Of a stretch of 64,000 bases of DNA, positions 36,987 through 46,889 are shown piece by piece (position 1 is the stretch's first letter; every line of letters begins with the position of its first letter). The position numbers and the translations under genes are program-made. Source of the DNA: Pseudodesulfovibrio cashew (lineage in GTDB: Bacteria > Desulfobacterota > Desulfovibrionia > Desulfovibrionales > Desulfovibrionaceae). Location of the stretch: contig NZ_CP046400.1 of the NCBI RefSeq assembly GCF_009762795.1, positions 3,431,501 to 3,495,500 of the forward strand, written 5' to 3'. Below the pieces are notes generated by a model, which saw nothing but the letters and a program-made list of their open reading frames with translations, was not told where the DNA came from and did not search any database.

Positions 36987-37556
36987 CTATTCCTCGAAGA
37001 TAAAGGGGGAATCGAAATCCGCCAGCCGGGGGAGCCGGCGATCCTTTTCGGAAAGAATGGGTTCCCGACCCCGGAGGGCTGGCGTCCAGTCCATGGCAAC
37101 GTCAGGGTCGTTCCAGGCGATGCCGCCCTCGCATTCCGGGGCATAAGGCGCGTCCACCTTGTACTGAAATTCGGTGTCCGGCATGATGGTCACGTAGGCA
37201 TGGCCGAACCCCTTGGGAATGAACATCCGCTTGAAGTTGGCGGCGGACAGAATCACGTGTCGCCACCGCCCGTACTGCGGCGACCCCTTGCGCAGGTCCA
37301 CGACCACGTCGAGCACCGCGCCGCGCGTCACCCAGACGAGCTTTGCCTGCGCAGCGGGCGGAGTTTGGAAATGAAAACCGCGCAACACTCCCGCGTCGCG
37401 CGAATAGGCGTGATTGTCCTGGACGAAGTCGCAATCAATGCCGAGGCGGCGAAATGCCTCCTTGTTGTAGCTTTCCAGAAAGAACCCCCGTTCATCCTGA
37501 AAAACCTTGGGTTCAAGAACGAGAAGTCCGGGAAAACCGGTCTCGTAAACCTGCAT
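36987..37556 (-). CDS. rfbC: dTDP-4-dehydrorhamnose 3,5-epimerase
   Basis: RmlC-type cupin epimerase of dTDP-rhamnose synthesis, 189 aa. QDERGFFLESYNKEAFRRLG, FVQDNHAYS, VLRGFHFQTPP, FIPKGFGHAYV and the late EGGIAWNDPDV are family signatures. The ATG at 37556 follows AAGGAGG and excludes an upstream extension. Forms an operon with manC; rmlABD are not in the window. Divergent from cvpA across 183 bp. Confidence 0.95.
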   Translation of the reverse strand: MQVYETGFPGLLVLEPKVFQDERGFFLESYNKEAFRRLGIDCDFVQDNHAYSRDAGVLRGFHFQTPPAAQAKLVWVTRGAVLDVVVDLRKGSPQYGRWRHVILSAANFKRMFIPKGFGHAYVTIMPDTEFQYKVDAPYAPECEGGIAWNDPDVAMDWTPALRGREPILSEKDRRLPRLADFDSPFIFEE

Positions 37557-37739
37557 CGCGCCTCCTTCCTTAGCGTGCTGACAACTCTCGGCCCGTATAG
37601 CCGAGTTCGGAAACGGACACAACCCCGGTTCCGAAATGCGGCCACAAAAACCGCCACCCCCTGTTCACATTTCCGCCATGGTTTGTTAGGTCCTGTTGCA
37701 GAGAGAAAAATCACCTTTTTCATACAGGAATCCCTGCTC

Positions 37740-38312
37740 ATGAATTTTCTGGACATCATCCTCATCTGCGTAGCCGCCCTCTTTGTCCTCCGGGGTTTCT
37801 TCCGGGGCCTCGTCAAGGAGGTCATCTCCCTGACGGCCATCATCCTCGCCATCTACCTGGCCTCCAACTTCCAGTATCTGCTGGTTCCCCACCTGGAGCT
37901 CTACATCGACAGCAAGGTCACGGTGAGCGCCCTCTCCTACGTGGTCATCTTTTTCGGCACCCTGATCGTCTGCTGGGGCATCGCCAAGATCATTCGCACC
38001 ATGCTCGACATAGCCCTGCTCGGCTGGGCGGACAGGGCGGCGGGCGGCGTGTTCGGCCTGATCGAGGGCGTGCTCATTGGCCTGATCATCCTCATCGCCA
38101 TGCAATCCTTCGCTCCCGAATCCAAGGTTCTCAAGGACTCGGTCATAGCTCCCCGGGCTCAGCACATGGTAAAACTGGTCGGCGACCTCGCCCCCCAGTC
38201 CATGCGCGACGTATTCGAAAGCCGGGGATTCTCCCTGCCCTCCCGGGAATCCATGCTCGACACGGCCAGGCAAACCATGGGGCTTGACGACGAGGAAGAC
38301 ACCGGGCAGTAA
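37740..38312 (+). CDS. cvpA: CvpA family membrane protein
   Basis: A 190-aa inner-membrane protein with four helices (residues about 3-22, 27-48, 60-85, 98-120) and a charged cytoplasmic tail ending DDEEDTGQ. FLRGFFRGLVKEVISL-like sequence near the start (VLRGFFRGLVKEVISLTA) is typical of CvpA, named for colicin V production. It affects envelope and stress traits by an unknown mechanism. The ATG has AGGA upstream. It sits 45 nt before mazG in the same direction. Confidence 0.88.
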   Translation: MNFLDIILICVAALFVLRGFFRGLVKEVISLTAIILAIYLASNFQYLLVPHLELYIDSKVTVSALSYVVIFFGTLIVCWGIAKIIRTMLDIALLGWADRAAGGVFGLIEGVLIGLIILIAMQSFAPESKVLKDSVIAPRAQHMVKLVGDLAPQSMRDVFESRGFSLPSRESMLDTARQTMGLDDEEDTGQ

Positions 38313-38357
38313 TCCCTCTCCGGCAATCCAACCACAGCATCTCCAAGGAATTACGCC

Positions 38358-39164
38358 ATGAGCGGAAGAAATAATGACGGCCACGGACCGGCTCTCCGAG
38401 AACTCCTCGACATCATCGACGCCCTGCTCGGGCCGGATGGCTGTCCCTGGGACCAGGAACAGACACCGACATCCATGTGCGACTATCTCGCGGAGGAGAC
38501 CTTCGAACTGATCGAAGCCATCCGCAGCGGCGATCGGGGTGAAGCCTTGGAGGAGCTGGGCGATACTTTGTTCATCCTGCTCTTCATCGCCACCAGGTTT
38601 GAAGGCGAGGGCGCGTTCTCCCTGTCTGATGCCCTGCGGGCCAACGCCGCCAAGATGATCCGAAGGCATCCGCACGTCTTCGGAGAGAAGACCTTCGATG
38701 ACCGCCAGGCGCTGCTGGACAACTGGGAAGCAACCAAGAAGGTGGAGAACAAGGGCACGTCCAAGAAGCGGGTCTTCGACTCTCTGCCCAAAGGGCTGCC
38801 GCCGCTGCTCAAGTCGTACCGGATCAATTCCAAGGCCGCCCGCAATCGCTTCACCTGGCCCACCGACGAGGATGTGGAGGCGCAGCTGCAGGATGAATGG
38901 CGGGAGTGGAAGGACGCCGAGGCCGAGGGCGATGCCGCCGCCATGGAGCAGGAGTTCGGCGACTATCTGTTCACTCTGGTGGAACTGGCCCGGCGCAAGG
39001 GCATCAAGGCCAACAGCGCACTGGATTTCGCCAACCAGAAATTCCTTCGGAGATTCGGCGCAATGGAAGAATTGGCCGAATCGCGTGGCAAGGACCTCGA
39101 TGATATGGACCTGGACGCGATGAACGCCCTCTGGGATGAAGTCAAGGACGGGGAACAAGCCTAG
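38358..39164 (+). CDS. mazG: Nucleoside triphosphate pyrophosphohydrolase MazG
   Basis: A 268-aa house-cleaning NTP pyrophosphatase with two MazG domains. The first contains CPWDQEQT, EETFELIEAI and EELGDTLFILLF. The second has the weaker copy EWREWKDAEAEGD and EFGDYLFTLVELARRKG. The EExxE and ExxD metal-binding acids are present in both. MazG lowers unusual or excess NTPs and, in E. coli, modulates (p)ppGpp. Confidence 0.95.
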   Translation: MSGRNNDGHGPALRELLDIIDALLGPDGCPWDQEQTPTSMCDYLAEETFELIEAIRSGDRGEALEELGDTLFILLFIATRFEGEGAFSLSDALRANAAKMIRRHPHVFGEKTFDDRQALLDNWEATKKVENKGTSKKRVFDSLPKGLPPLLKSYRINSKAARNRFTWPTDEDVEAQLQDEWREWKDAEAEGDAAAMEQEFGDYLFTLVELARRKGIKANSALDFANQKFLRRFGAMEELAESRGKDLDDMDLDAMNALWDEVKDGEQA

Positions 39165-39170
39165 GAGAAG

Positions 39171-39335
39171 CTATCCCGCCAGCATCCTGATCAATACAAA
39201 GACGGCGAAACCCGCGCCGACTGCCGCATACAGCAATGCTCAGGGCGAACACGACGTCTTGAATTTTCGGAGGATGAGCCACACCACCCCGCCCCCAGCG
39301 AGTATGGCCGATATGAGGATTATCCACGATTTCAT
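39171..39335 (-). CDS. Candidate small membrane selenoprotein with in-frame UGA (CxxU motif)
   Basis: The ATG at 39335 has a good AGGAAGG site 8 nt upstream. Thirty-one codons give helix one (SWIILISAILAGGGVVWLIL) and the basic loop RKFKTSCSP. A TGA at 39242-39240 follows, and the same frame stays open for 22 more codons with a second helix (ALLYAAVGAGFAVFVLI), ending at TAG. Read through as selenocysteine, it gives a 54-aa helical hairpin with C29-S-P-U32, a CxxU redox motif. A SECIS-like hairpin follows the UGA. Read as an ordinary stop, it would be a 31-aa one-helix peptide. Sulfate reducers commonly use selenocysteine. Conservation has not been checked. Confidence 0.55.
39200..39222 (-). 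promoter_or_regulatory. SECIS-like hairpin downstream of the in-frame UGA
   Basis: On the minus strand CGGCG-CGGGTTT-CGCCG forms a 5-bp stem extended by a U-U mismatch and two further pairs. The 7-base loop holds a G at position two and a GU. It lies about 18-40 nt after the UGA, within the range of bacterial SECIS elements. Confidence 0.45.
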
Positions 39336-39373
39336 TGCTTCCCTTCCTGTTATTGAATGCATTGAGATATACC

Positions 39374-39405
39374 ATGCCCGCCAATGGCGGGCATTCTTTT
39401 TTTTC
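39374..39405 (+). terminator. Terminator downstream of mazG
   Basis: A perfect 9-bp stem ATGCCCGCC/GGCGGGCAT with a 3-base loop followed by TCTTTTTTTTC on the plus strand. It would end a cvpA-mazG transcript, which therefore runs antisense through the small membrane gene. Confidence 0.8.
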
Positions 39406-39586
39406 ACCCCTAAAGATCTGCCGTTTTTTGCCGATAGGACTGATGAAGGAGTGTTGTACCCTGCGCCGGACAGGTAGTGCAGACAACTCCACCCCGCGCT
39501 CCGCAAGGAACGTGGAGGAAAATTTTCCCGTCTTCAGGGATGGGCAAAAGGCGTTATTTCCAGCCTGTCGGCAGGGAGGGTAGTCC

Positions 39587-39877
39587 ATGACCATGGCAAT
39601 CGGAGGGTTAGGAAACCCGGCACCGTTCGATCAGCAGACCTTCGGTGCTGCCGTGGTTTCCGAGACCCTGGACATCATGAACAATACCGGCAGCGGTTCG
39701 ACCCCGGCTCCTGTGGATAAGGAATCCGCCGAAGCTGCGGTCGTTGCGACCACATTGAACTACATGAACTCCGGGTCGTCTTCCAGCGATCCCGCTGGCA
39801 TGGCCCAAAGTTACGACTTCCAAACCGATGTCCTCGGCGCGTACGCCAAGGGCAATCTCGTCAACACCATGATCTGA
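39587..39877 (+). CDS. Small hypothetical protein with two internal repeats
   Basis: A 96-aa protein of unknown function with a GGGAGGG ribosome site. It has two related units: TFGAAVVSETLDIMNNTGSG (about residues 19-38) and SAEAAVVATTLNYMNSGSSS (about 48-67), each a short helix ending in a Gly/Ser-rich turn. No signal peptide or membrane helix. Similar small proteins with an AVVxxTLxxMN core are known to me from this lineage only as hypotheticals. Confidence 0.7.
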   Translation: MTMAIGGLGNPAPFDQQTFGAAVVSETLDIMNNTGSGSTPAPVDKESAEAAVVATTLNYMNSGSSSSDPAGMAQSYDFQTDVLGAYAKGNLVNTMI

Positions 39878-39906
39878 CGGAACGGAGATAACGCCACGAA
39901 AAGGAA

Positions 39907-39932
39907 CCCCGCCTCTCTGCAGAGAGGCGGGG
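39907..39932. terminator. GC-rich palindromic stem-loop after the small repeat protein gene
   Basis: A 26-base perfect palindrome: CCCCGCCTCTCT and its complement around TGCA. No T-run follows on the plus strand and only a broken one on the minus strand, so its terminator role is probable rather than sure. Confidence 0.55.
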
Positions 39933-40161
39933 CAACTTGTTCAAGCTGTATGCACAATGATAACCAGAACGATTTCTTTGACAGCCAAAACCACTCATGA
40001 CAGTATCCCGGCCCGGAAGCGACGTGGACATCCCCCCTTTGAGATCGCACCTCCCAACGCTCCCCCATGCAAACCCGGCGACGACAACCGTATAACGTTT
40101 GTTCAAGAGATGATTTCATGGCGCCGGTGACTTTGATTTACACTTTTTATTGGAGCCCGAA

Positions 40162-42663
40162 ATGATTCAATCCTTTCGCACTTTTCTGGCTATCCGAATC
40201 GCCGCTCTCATCGGGCTGCTGATAGCGGGCTGCCTCGCCTTTTATGTTTTCGAATCTTCCGCCATTGAGACCAAGCTCAAGGCCCAACGAGCCGAGATCA
40301 TGGGTAAGATCTTGGCCCAGAAGCTGGCAAACAAGCGGGACGTTGGTATCACCAACGCCATCTCCCTGGCCTCGGACGGCAGGCTGGCCACCATCGTCGA
40401 ACAAGGAGACAAGGCTGCAGGACTGGAGGAACTCGGACGCATCGGAGAGTCCTTCAAGGCCCAATCCAATTTCAAGGGAATAAAAATTCAGCTTTTCGAC
40501 AAGAAAAAACGGACCTTTCTTCGCAACTGGCAGCCCGACGATTCCGGCGACGTCTCCGAACCATTGATCCCCCTTCTGGACAAAGCCGACTCCACAGGCA
40601 AGGCCGTGGCGGGCCTCACGGTAGACAAAAACGGTTTCTTCATCCGTGGGACGAGTTCCCTGAAACTGGACGGCAGAACCGTGGGTTACCTCCAATTCCT
40701 TCAGGGCGTGGGCAGTGTCTCCCGGGATTTCGAAAAGGAAGATATCCTTTACTCCCTGCTGCTGACGCCGGAAGCGGCTTCCAGGACTTCCTCCCTGGAT
40801 AACAGCGCCTCATTCGAAGGGCTTCGGCTGGCCAACAAGGCGTGGTTTTCAGACGCCGTCCTGGCCTCCCTGCGTGAATTCAACATCAATGCGGTCATCA
40901 AAAACGGCTACCTGCTGGAAGAGAACTTCTTCGTCGCGGCTATTCCGGTACGGGATGTCGACAACAAGCTGATCGGCTACCATATCCTTGCCGAGCCACC
41001 GGCTCTGGTGGCCCTCCAGATCCATAACGCCACCTCCACAGCACGGATGTTCCTTATACTCATGGCCTTGGGTTTCGCACTGATGGGCGTATTCATCAGC
41101 TTCATGCTGAACAGAACCCTGCTCAGCCCCATGCACGAACTGGCCGAACACGCCAGAGAGGTGGCGGAAGGCGAAACCGACCAGGAGTTCACCGGAGACA
41201 ATCGCTTCGAACTGGGCACGCTCACCGGGGCAATCGTGACAATGATCGAAAGCCTCAAGCAGCGCACCCTGACGGCAAGAGAGCAGGCGCAACAGGCTCA
41301 GGTCAAAAGCCGGGAAGCCAACGCCGCCCTGGAAAAGGCCAGGGAGAGCGAAGCCCACAACAGCAACCTGCTGAAATCGATGCACAAGGTTTCCGGCAAG
41401 GCGGAACAGATTTCCCACGAGGTACTCGACGCGGTCAACGCACTCTCCAAGGAAGTGGACATGGTCACCCAGGGCGTGGAGATCCAACGCGACCGTATGG
41501 CCGAAACAGCCACAGCCATGGAAGAGATGACCGCCACCGTGACTGAAGTGGCGCAAAATGCATCCCATGCCGCGGTAAACGCCGCCAACTCGAGCGACAA
41601 AGCCATCACCGGCGCACAGGGAGTAAGCGAGGCGGTCTATTCCATTGAACAGATCGGCACTCGCATCCACGCCCTCCGCGACACAATGGGCCAACTGGGC
41701 GAACAGGCCTCATCCATCGGCAAGGTCCTTAACGTCATCACCGATATCGCGGACCAAACCAACCTGCTCGCGCTCAACGCGGCCATCGAAGCCGCCCGGG
41801 CAGGCGAAGCCGGCCGAGGCTTCGCCGTGGTCGCCGATGAGGTTCGCAAGCTCGCCGAGAAGACCATGGACGCCACCAAGGAAGTGGGTAACGCCATCCT
41901 CTCTATCCAGGTAGCGGCTCAGGAAAACGTCAAGGCCGTGGAATCCGCTGCCGAAGACATCACCAAGAGCACCGAGGCATCCCGGGAGGCGGGCCGGTTC
42001 ATGGAAGAGATCGTCGCCATTGTGGCCGAGACCTCCGGCCAGGTGGATTCCATCGCCACTGCTTCTGAAGAGCAGTCCGCCACCTCGGAAGAAATCAACC
42101 GCGCAGTCAACGACGTGAACCGCATCGCCTCGGAGACCGCCGAAGGCATGCTCCGCTCCGCCAACAACCTGGGCAGCATCACCGCGCTCATCAGCGAACT
42201 GGACGCCATGGTCCAGCGAATGGCCACTGTGGAAGCCCTTGAGACGGCTCACAGTGACGACCTCATTCCGTGGAGCAACCGGTTGTGCATCGGCCTGGAC
42301 TCCGTTGACAAGCAGCACCAGAGGCTGGTGGAACTCATCAACCAGCTCAACAGAGCCATGAAAAACAAGGCGTCCCAGGGAAAAATGGTGGAGATCGTCA
42401 GCGGCCTCGGGGAATACGTGGTCACCCACTTCGGCTACGAGGAAAAGCTGTTCGACAAGCACGGCTATCCCGAGACCCCGGGGCACAAGGACCTTCACCG
42501 CAAATTCGTAGCCAAGGTCTCGGAATTCAGTGATGCCCTGGCCGCCGGAAAGACCACAGTCTCCATCGAGGTAATCCAGTTCCTGCGCGAATGGCTCACT
42601 GAGCATATTCTCGTTGTGGACAAGGCATACGTCCCGTTCCTCAAATCCAAAGGTGCGCGATAA
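40162..42663 (+). CDS. Methyl-accepting chemotaxis protein with C-terminal hemerythrin (DcrH-like)
   Basis: An 833-aa transmembrane chemoreceptor. Helix 1 (about 8-27), a large periplasmic sensor domain, helix 2 (about 291-312) and HAMP are followed by a coiled-coil signalling domain. Its hairpin tip reads [25 protein letters not shown] (split about residue 541). From residue 700 a bacteriohemerythrin domain carries the diiron ligands: H in [24 protein letters not shown] and the HIxxxD pattern [10 protein letters not shown]. This is the architecture of D. vulgaris DcrH, an oxygen-responsive receptor. The ATG at 40162 follows TGGAG. Confidence 0.95.
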   Translation: MIQSFRTFLAIRIAALIGLLIAGCLAFYVFESSAIETKLKAQRAEIMGKILAQKLANKRDVGITNAISLASDGRLATIVEQGDKAAGLEELGRIGESFKAQSNFKGIKIQLFDKKKRTFLRNWQPDDSGDVSEPLIPLLDKADSTGKAVAGLTVDKNGFFIRGTSSLKLDGRTVGYLQFLQGVGSVSRDFEKEDILYSLLLTPEAASRTSSLDNSASFEGLRLANKAWFSDAVLASLREFNINAVIKNGYLLEENFFVAAIPVRDVDNKLIGYHILAEPPALVALQIHNATSTARMFLILMALGFALMGVFISFMLNRTLLSPMHELAEHAREVAEGETDQEFTGDNRFELGTLTGAIVTMIESLKQRTLTAREQAQQAQVKSREANAALEKARESEAHNSNLLKSMHKVSGKAEQISHEVLDAVNALSKEVDMVTQGVEIQRDRMAETATAMEEMTATVTEVAQNASHAAVNAANSSDKAITGAQGVSEAVYSIEQIGTRIHALRDTMGQLGEQASSIGKVLNVITDIADQTNLLALNAAIEAARAGEAGRGFAVVADEVRKLAEKTMDATKEVGNAILSIQVAAQENVKAVESAAEDITKSTEASREAGRFMEEIVAIVAETSGQVDSIATASEEQSATSEEINRAVNDVNRIASETAEGMLRSANNLGSITALISELDAMVQRMATVEALETAHSDDLIPWSNRLCIGLDSVDKQHQRLVELINQLNRAMKNKASQGKMVEIVSGLGEYVVTHFGYEEKLFDKHGYPETPGHKDLHRKFVAKVSEFSDALAAGKTTVSIEVIQFLREWLTEHILVVDKAYVPFLKSKGAR

Positions 42664-42698
42664 CGCTTTCCGAAAACACGCCACTAACGTTATTAATC

Positions 42699-42724
42699 AA
42701 AAGCCCTCCTCGCGAGGGCTTTTT
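42699..42724 (+). terminator. Terminator after the chemoreceptor gene
   Basis: Stem AAAAGCCCTC/GAGGGCTTTT with a 5-base loop and a T-run on the plus strand, 35 nt after the stop codon. A standard Rho-independent terminator. Confidence 0.88.
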
Positions 42725-42971
42725 CATTTTGGCCCCTATGACCATATCCGTATTGCCGCATAATTGTTGGCGCAGTTCCCGAGCCGAACGGATCAGGCCC
42801 AACGCATACGCCCTACCCGAAAAAAAGTCCTCGCCGGGCACGGCAACGATGTACCTTTGCTTGATTTTTCGCTATGGGAAGAATCAGGCTCCTTCCCGAC
42901 GGAAGGGAGCCGAGGGAAGGGCTATGGCCCCATGCGGATGCCGCGCAGACAGTACCATTCAAGGTTAACCC
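42725..42971 (+). other. Leader of the sigma-54 activator gene
   Basis: No convincing gene. A stem-loop GGCTCCTTCC/GGAAGGGAGCC with one bulge and a CGAC loop (42887-42911) stands 60 nt before the activator start. It is not followed by Ts and may be a leader structure. A ribosome site AAGG lies before the ATG at 42972. Confidence 0.45.
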
Positions 42972-44930
<1,959 letters not shown>

Positions 44931-45025
44931 GGCGCTCCTTTACCACCAGCGACTGCGTCCGCCCTGTCCGGCTAATTCCCCCTGTGAACGGCCTACCGGA
45001 CAGGGCTGTTCTTTGCGGTGGCCAT

Positions 45026-45076
45026 TGTGTCCAGATCAACGACATGTCCAGTGGACATGTTCAGTTTCTGGACATC
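45026..45076. promoter_or_regulatory. Nested palindromic enhancer site upstream of the alcohol dehydrogenase promoter
   Basis: A core inverted repeat ACATGTCC-AGT-GGACATGT (45042-45060) is flanked by outer arms TGTCCAG (from 45028) and CTGGACA (to about 45075). The array lies about 100 bp upstream of a sigma-54 promoter and downstream of the activator gene, the classic position of an upstream activating sequence. Confidence 0.65.
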
Positions 45077-45161
45077 CAAACGCTCTCTCCCCACTCCACC
45101 CCTATTCCTATATTTAATTGAAATATTGAAATAAAGTTCAATTTAAAAAAACAACAGCATT

Positions 45162-45178
45162 TTGGCCCGGCTCTTGCT
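45162..45178 (+). promoter_or_regulatory. Sigma-54 (-24/-12) promoter of the alcohol dehydrogenase gene
   Basis: TTGGCCCGGCTCTTGCT matches the sigma-54 consensus TGGCACG-N4-TTGCW with the invariant GG and GC ten bases apart. Transcription would start near 45190, giving a leader of about 210 nt before the dehydrogenase start. Confidence 0.82.
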
Positions 45179-45317
45179 CAATGGGAAACAACCGTTAACT
45201 GAATGTTACGCCATTGCAGTGTATCCCCTCAGGCCGATGGTTTTATGTTTCGCAGCAGTATCGAGGTAGGGGACGCACCACGGCAATGCCATTCAAGCAG
45301 GATACAGACTCCACGGT

Positions 45318-45331
45318 ATGTCAATTGACAT
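45318..45331. promoter_or_regulatory. Palindrome in the alcohol dehydrogenase leader
   Basis: ATGTCAATTGACAT is a perfect 14-bp palindrome in the untranslated leader. Its ATGTC/GACAT half-sites equal those of the upstream enhancer palindrome, with a 4-base rather than 5-base centre, so the same protein might bind it. Confidence 0.4.
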
Positions 45332-45399
45332 TTCATGCATCTGTATTGGCAATGTTGATCTGTTACTAGAACAACCCCAGTAAACCTTAGGAGGAAGTA

Positions 45400-46581
45400 A
45401 TGGCAGTTCAGGAACAAGTTTACGGCTTTTTTATTCCCAGCATGACATTGATCGGCATCGGCGCATCAAAAGAGATCCCCGCGAAGATCAAGGATCTGGG
45501 CGGCACCAAGCCGCTGCTCGTCACCGACAAGGGCGTTGTTGCCGCTGGCATCTGCAAGCAGGTCACCGATCTGCTGGACGAGGCGTCCATGTCTTACGTG
45601 GTATACGACGAGACCGTTCCCAACCCCACCGACACAAATGTCCACGATGGAGTTGAGCTCTTCAAGAAAAATGGCTGCGACAGCCTGATCACCCTAGGCG
45701 GCGGTTCGTCTCATGACTGCGGCAAGGGTATCGCCCTGCTCGTTTCCAATGGCGGCAAGATCCACGACTACGAAGGCGTGGACAAGGCCACCAAGCCGCT
45801 GATGCCCTACCTTGCCGTCAACACCACGGCGGGCACGGCCTCGGAGATGACGCGTTTTGCGGTCATCACCGACACCTCCCGTCACGTGAAGATGGCCATC
45901 GCGGACTGGCGCGTCACCCCCGGCATCGCCATCGACGACCCGGTGCTCATGGTCGGCATGCCTCCGGCGCTGACCGCCGCCACTGGCATGGATGCCTTGA
46001 CCCATGCCGTTGAGGCCTACGTCTCCACCATCGCCAACCCCATGACCAACGCCTGCGCCATTGAAGCCATCAAGCTGGTCTTCAAGTTCCTGCGCAAGGC
46101 CGTTGCCAACGGACAGGACCTGGTGGCCAGGGAAGGCATGTGCTTCGCTCAATATCTGGCTGGCATGGCCTTCAACAACGCGAGCTTGGGCTACGTGCAC
46201 TCCATGGCGCACCAGCTCGGCGGCTTCTACAACCTGCCGCACGGCGAGTGCAACGCCCTGCTGCTGCCCCACGTGGAGCAGTTCAACCTGATCGCCAAGG
46301 TCGAGGAATTCGCTGAAATGGCGGAGATGATGGGTGAGAACACCGCAGGCATGTCGCCCCGCGACGCCGCTGAACTGGCCATCAAGGCCATCAAGCAGCT
46401 CTCGGAAGACGTCGGCATCCCGAGCACTCTGGTCGAACTCGGCAAGCGCTACGGCAAGGAAGTCAAGGCGGAGGACATCCCGACAATGACCTCCAACGCC
46501 CAATTGGACATCTGCCGGTTCACCAACCCGCGCACCGCCACTGACGCCGAAGTGGCCGCCATCTACAACAACGCAATGTAA
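45400..46581 (+). CDS. Iron-containing alcohol dehydrogenase
   Basis: A 393-aa group III (Fe-dependent) NAD-linked alcohol dehydrogenase. The cofactor site is TLGGGSSHDCGKGIALLVS; the metal site includes MDALTHAVEAYVS, HSMAHQLGG and LPHGECNALLLPHV. Family members oxidise ethanol or other primary alcohols or 1,3-propanediol; the substrate cannot be fixed. It starts with an AGGAGG site and is preceded by its own sigma-54 promoter and enhancer, so expression should depend on the adjacent activator. Confidence 0.95.
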   Translation: MAVQEQVYGFFIPSMTLIGIGASKEIPAKIKDLGGTKPLLVTDKGVVAAGICKQVTDLLDEASMSYVVYDETVPNPTDTNVHDGVELFKKNGCDSLITLGGGSSHDCGKGIALLVSNGGKIHDYEGVDKATKPLMPYLAVNTTAGTASEMTRFAVITDTSRHVKMAIADWRVTPGIAIDDPVLMVGMPPALTAATGMDALTHAVEAYVSTIANPMTNACAIEAIKLVFKFLRKAVANGQDLVAREGMCFAQYLAGMAFNNASLGYVHSMAHQLGGFYNLPHGECNALLLPHVEQFNLIAKVEEFAEMAEMMGENTAGMSPRDAAELAIKAIKQLSEDVGIPSTLVELGKRYGKEVKAEDIPTMTSNAQLDICRFTNPRTATDAEVAAIYNNAM

Positions 46582-46593
46582 ACGCAACTAAAA

Positions 46594-46630
46594 CGGCGGA
46601 CTCCAGAGGCCAGCCCTCCGGAGTCCGCCG
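46594..46630 (+). terminator. Terminator after the alcohol dehydrogenase gene
   Basis: An 11-bp stem, CGGCGGACTCC/GGAGTCCGCCG, with a 15-base loop, followed by AATCCTTTTC. It sits 12 nt beyond the stop codon. Confidence 0.8.
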
Positions 46631-46889
46631 AATCCTTTTCCTGCTTCCCAACCGATAGTCCCTGCCTTCCTCTCTCCATGAGGAGAAATTCCCCACAGTC
46701 TGATAGCACCTATCAGAATAGCCCTCGCATGTAAGACCGAATGAAGCAGGCGAACCGAAAAGGCGTCCAGGCATTCCGACACAACGAAGCATGACCGGAT
46801 GGCCCAGGAAAAACAAGAGGCACCGCAGGGCAAGTCATCAAAAGAGGTCAGACGCCGACCTGAAACCAATAGTCCAGCGGACGCCGCCG
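46631..46889. other. Spacer between the convergent dehydrogenase and sensor-kinase genes
   Basis: No gene or clear structure was found beyond the dehydrogenase terminator. Short open frames on both strands here look random. Confidence 0.5.

Noticed and set aside
35623..37146. 507-codon plus-strand frame
   Set aside because: Shadow of manC.
37686..39158. 490-codon minus-strand frame
   Set aside because: Shadow of cvpA and mazG on the plus strand.
39420..39586. A c-di-GMP or other riboswitch before the small repeat protein gene
   Set aside because: Some GC-rich complementarity exists, but none of the conserved riboswitch core sequences I know could be matched.
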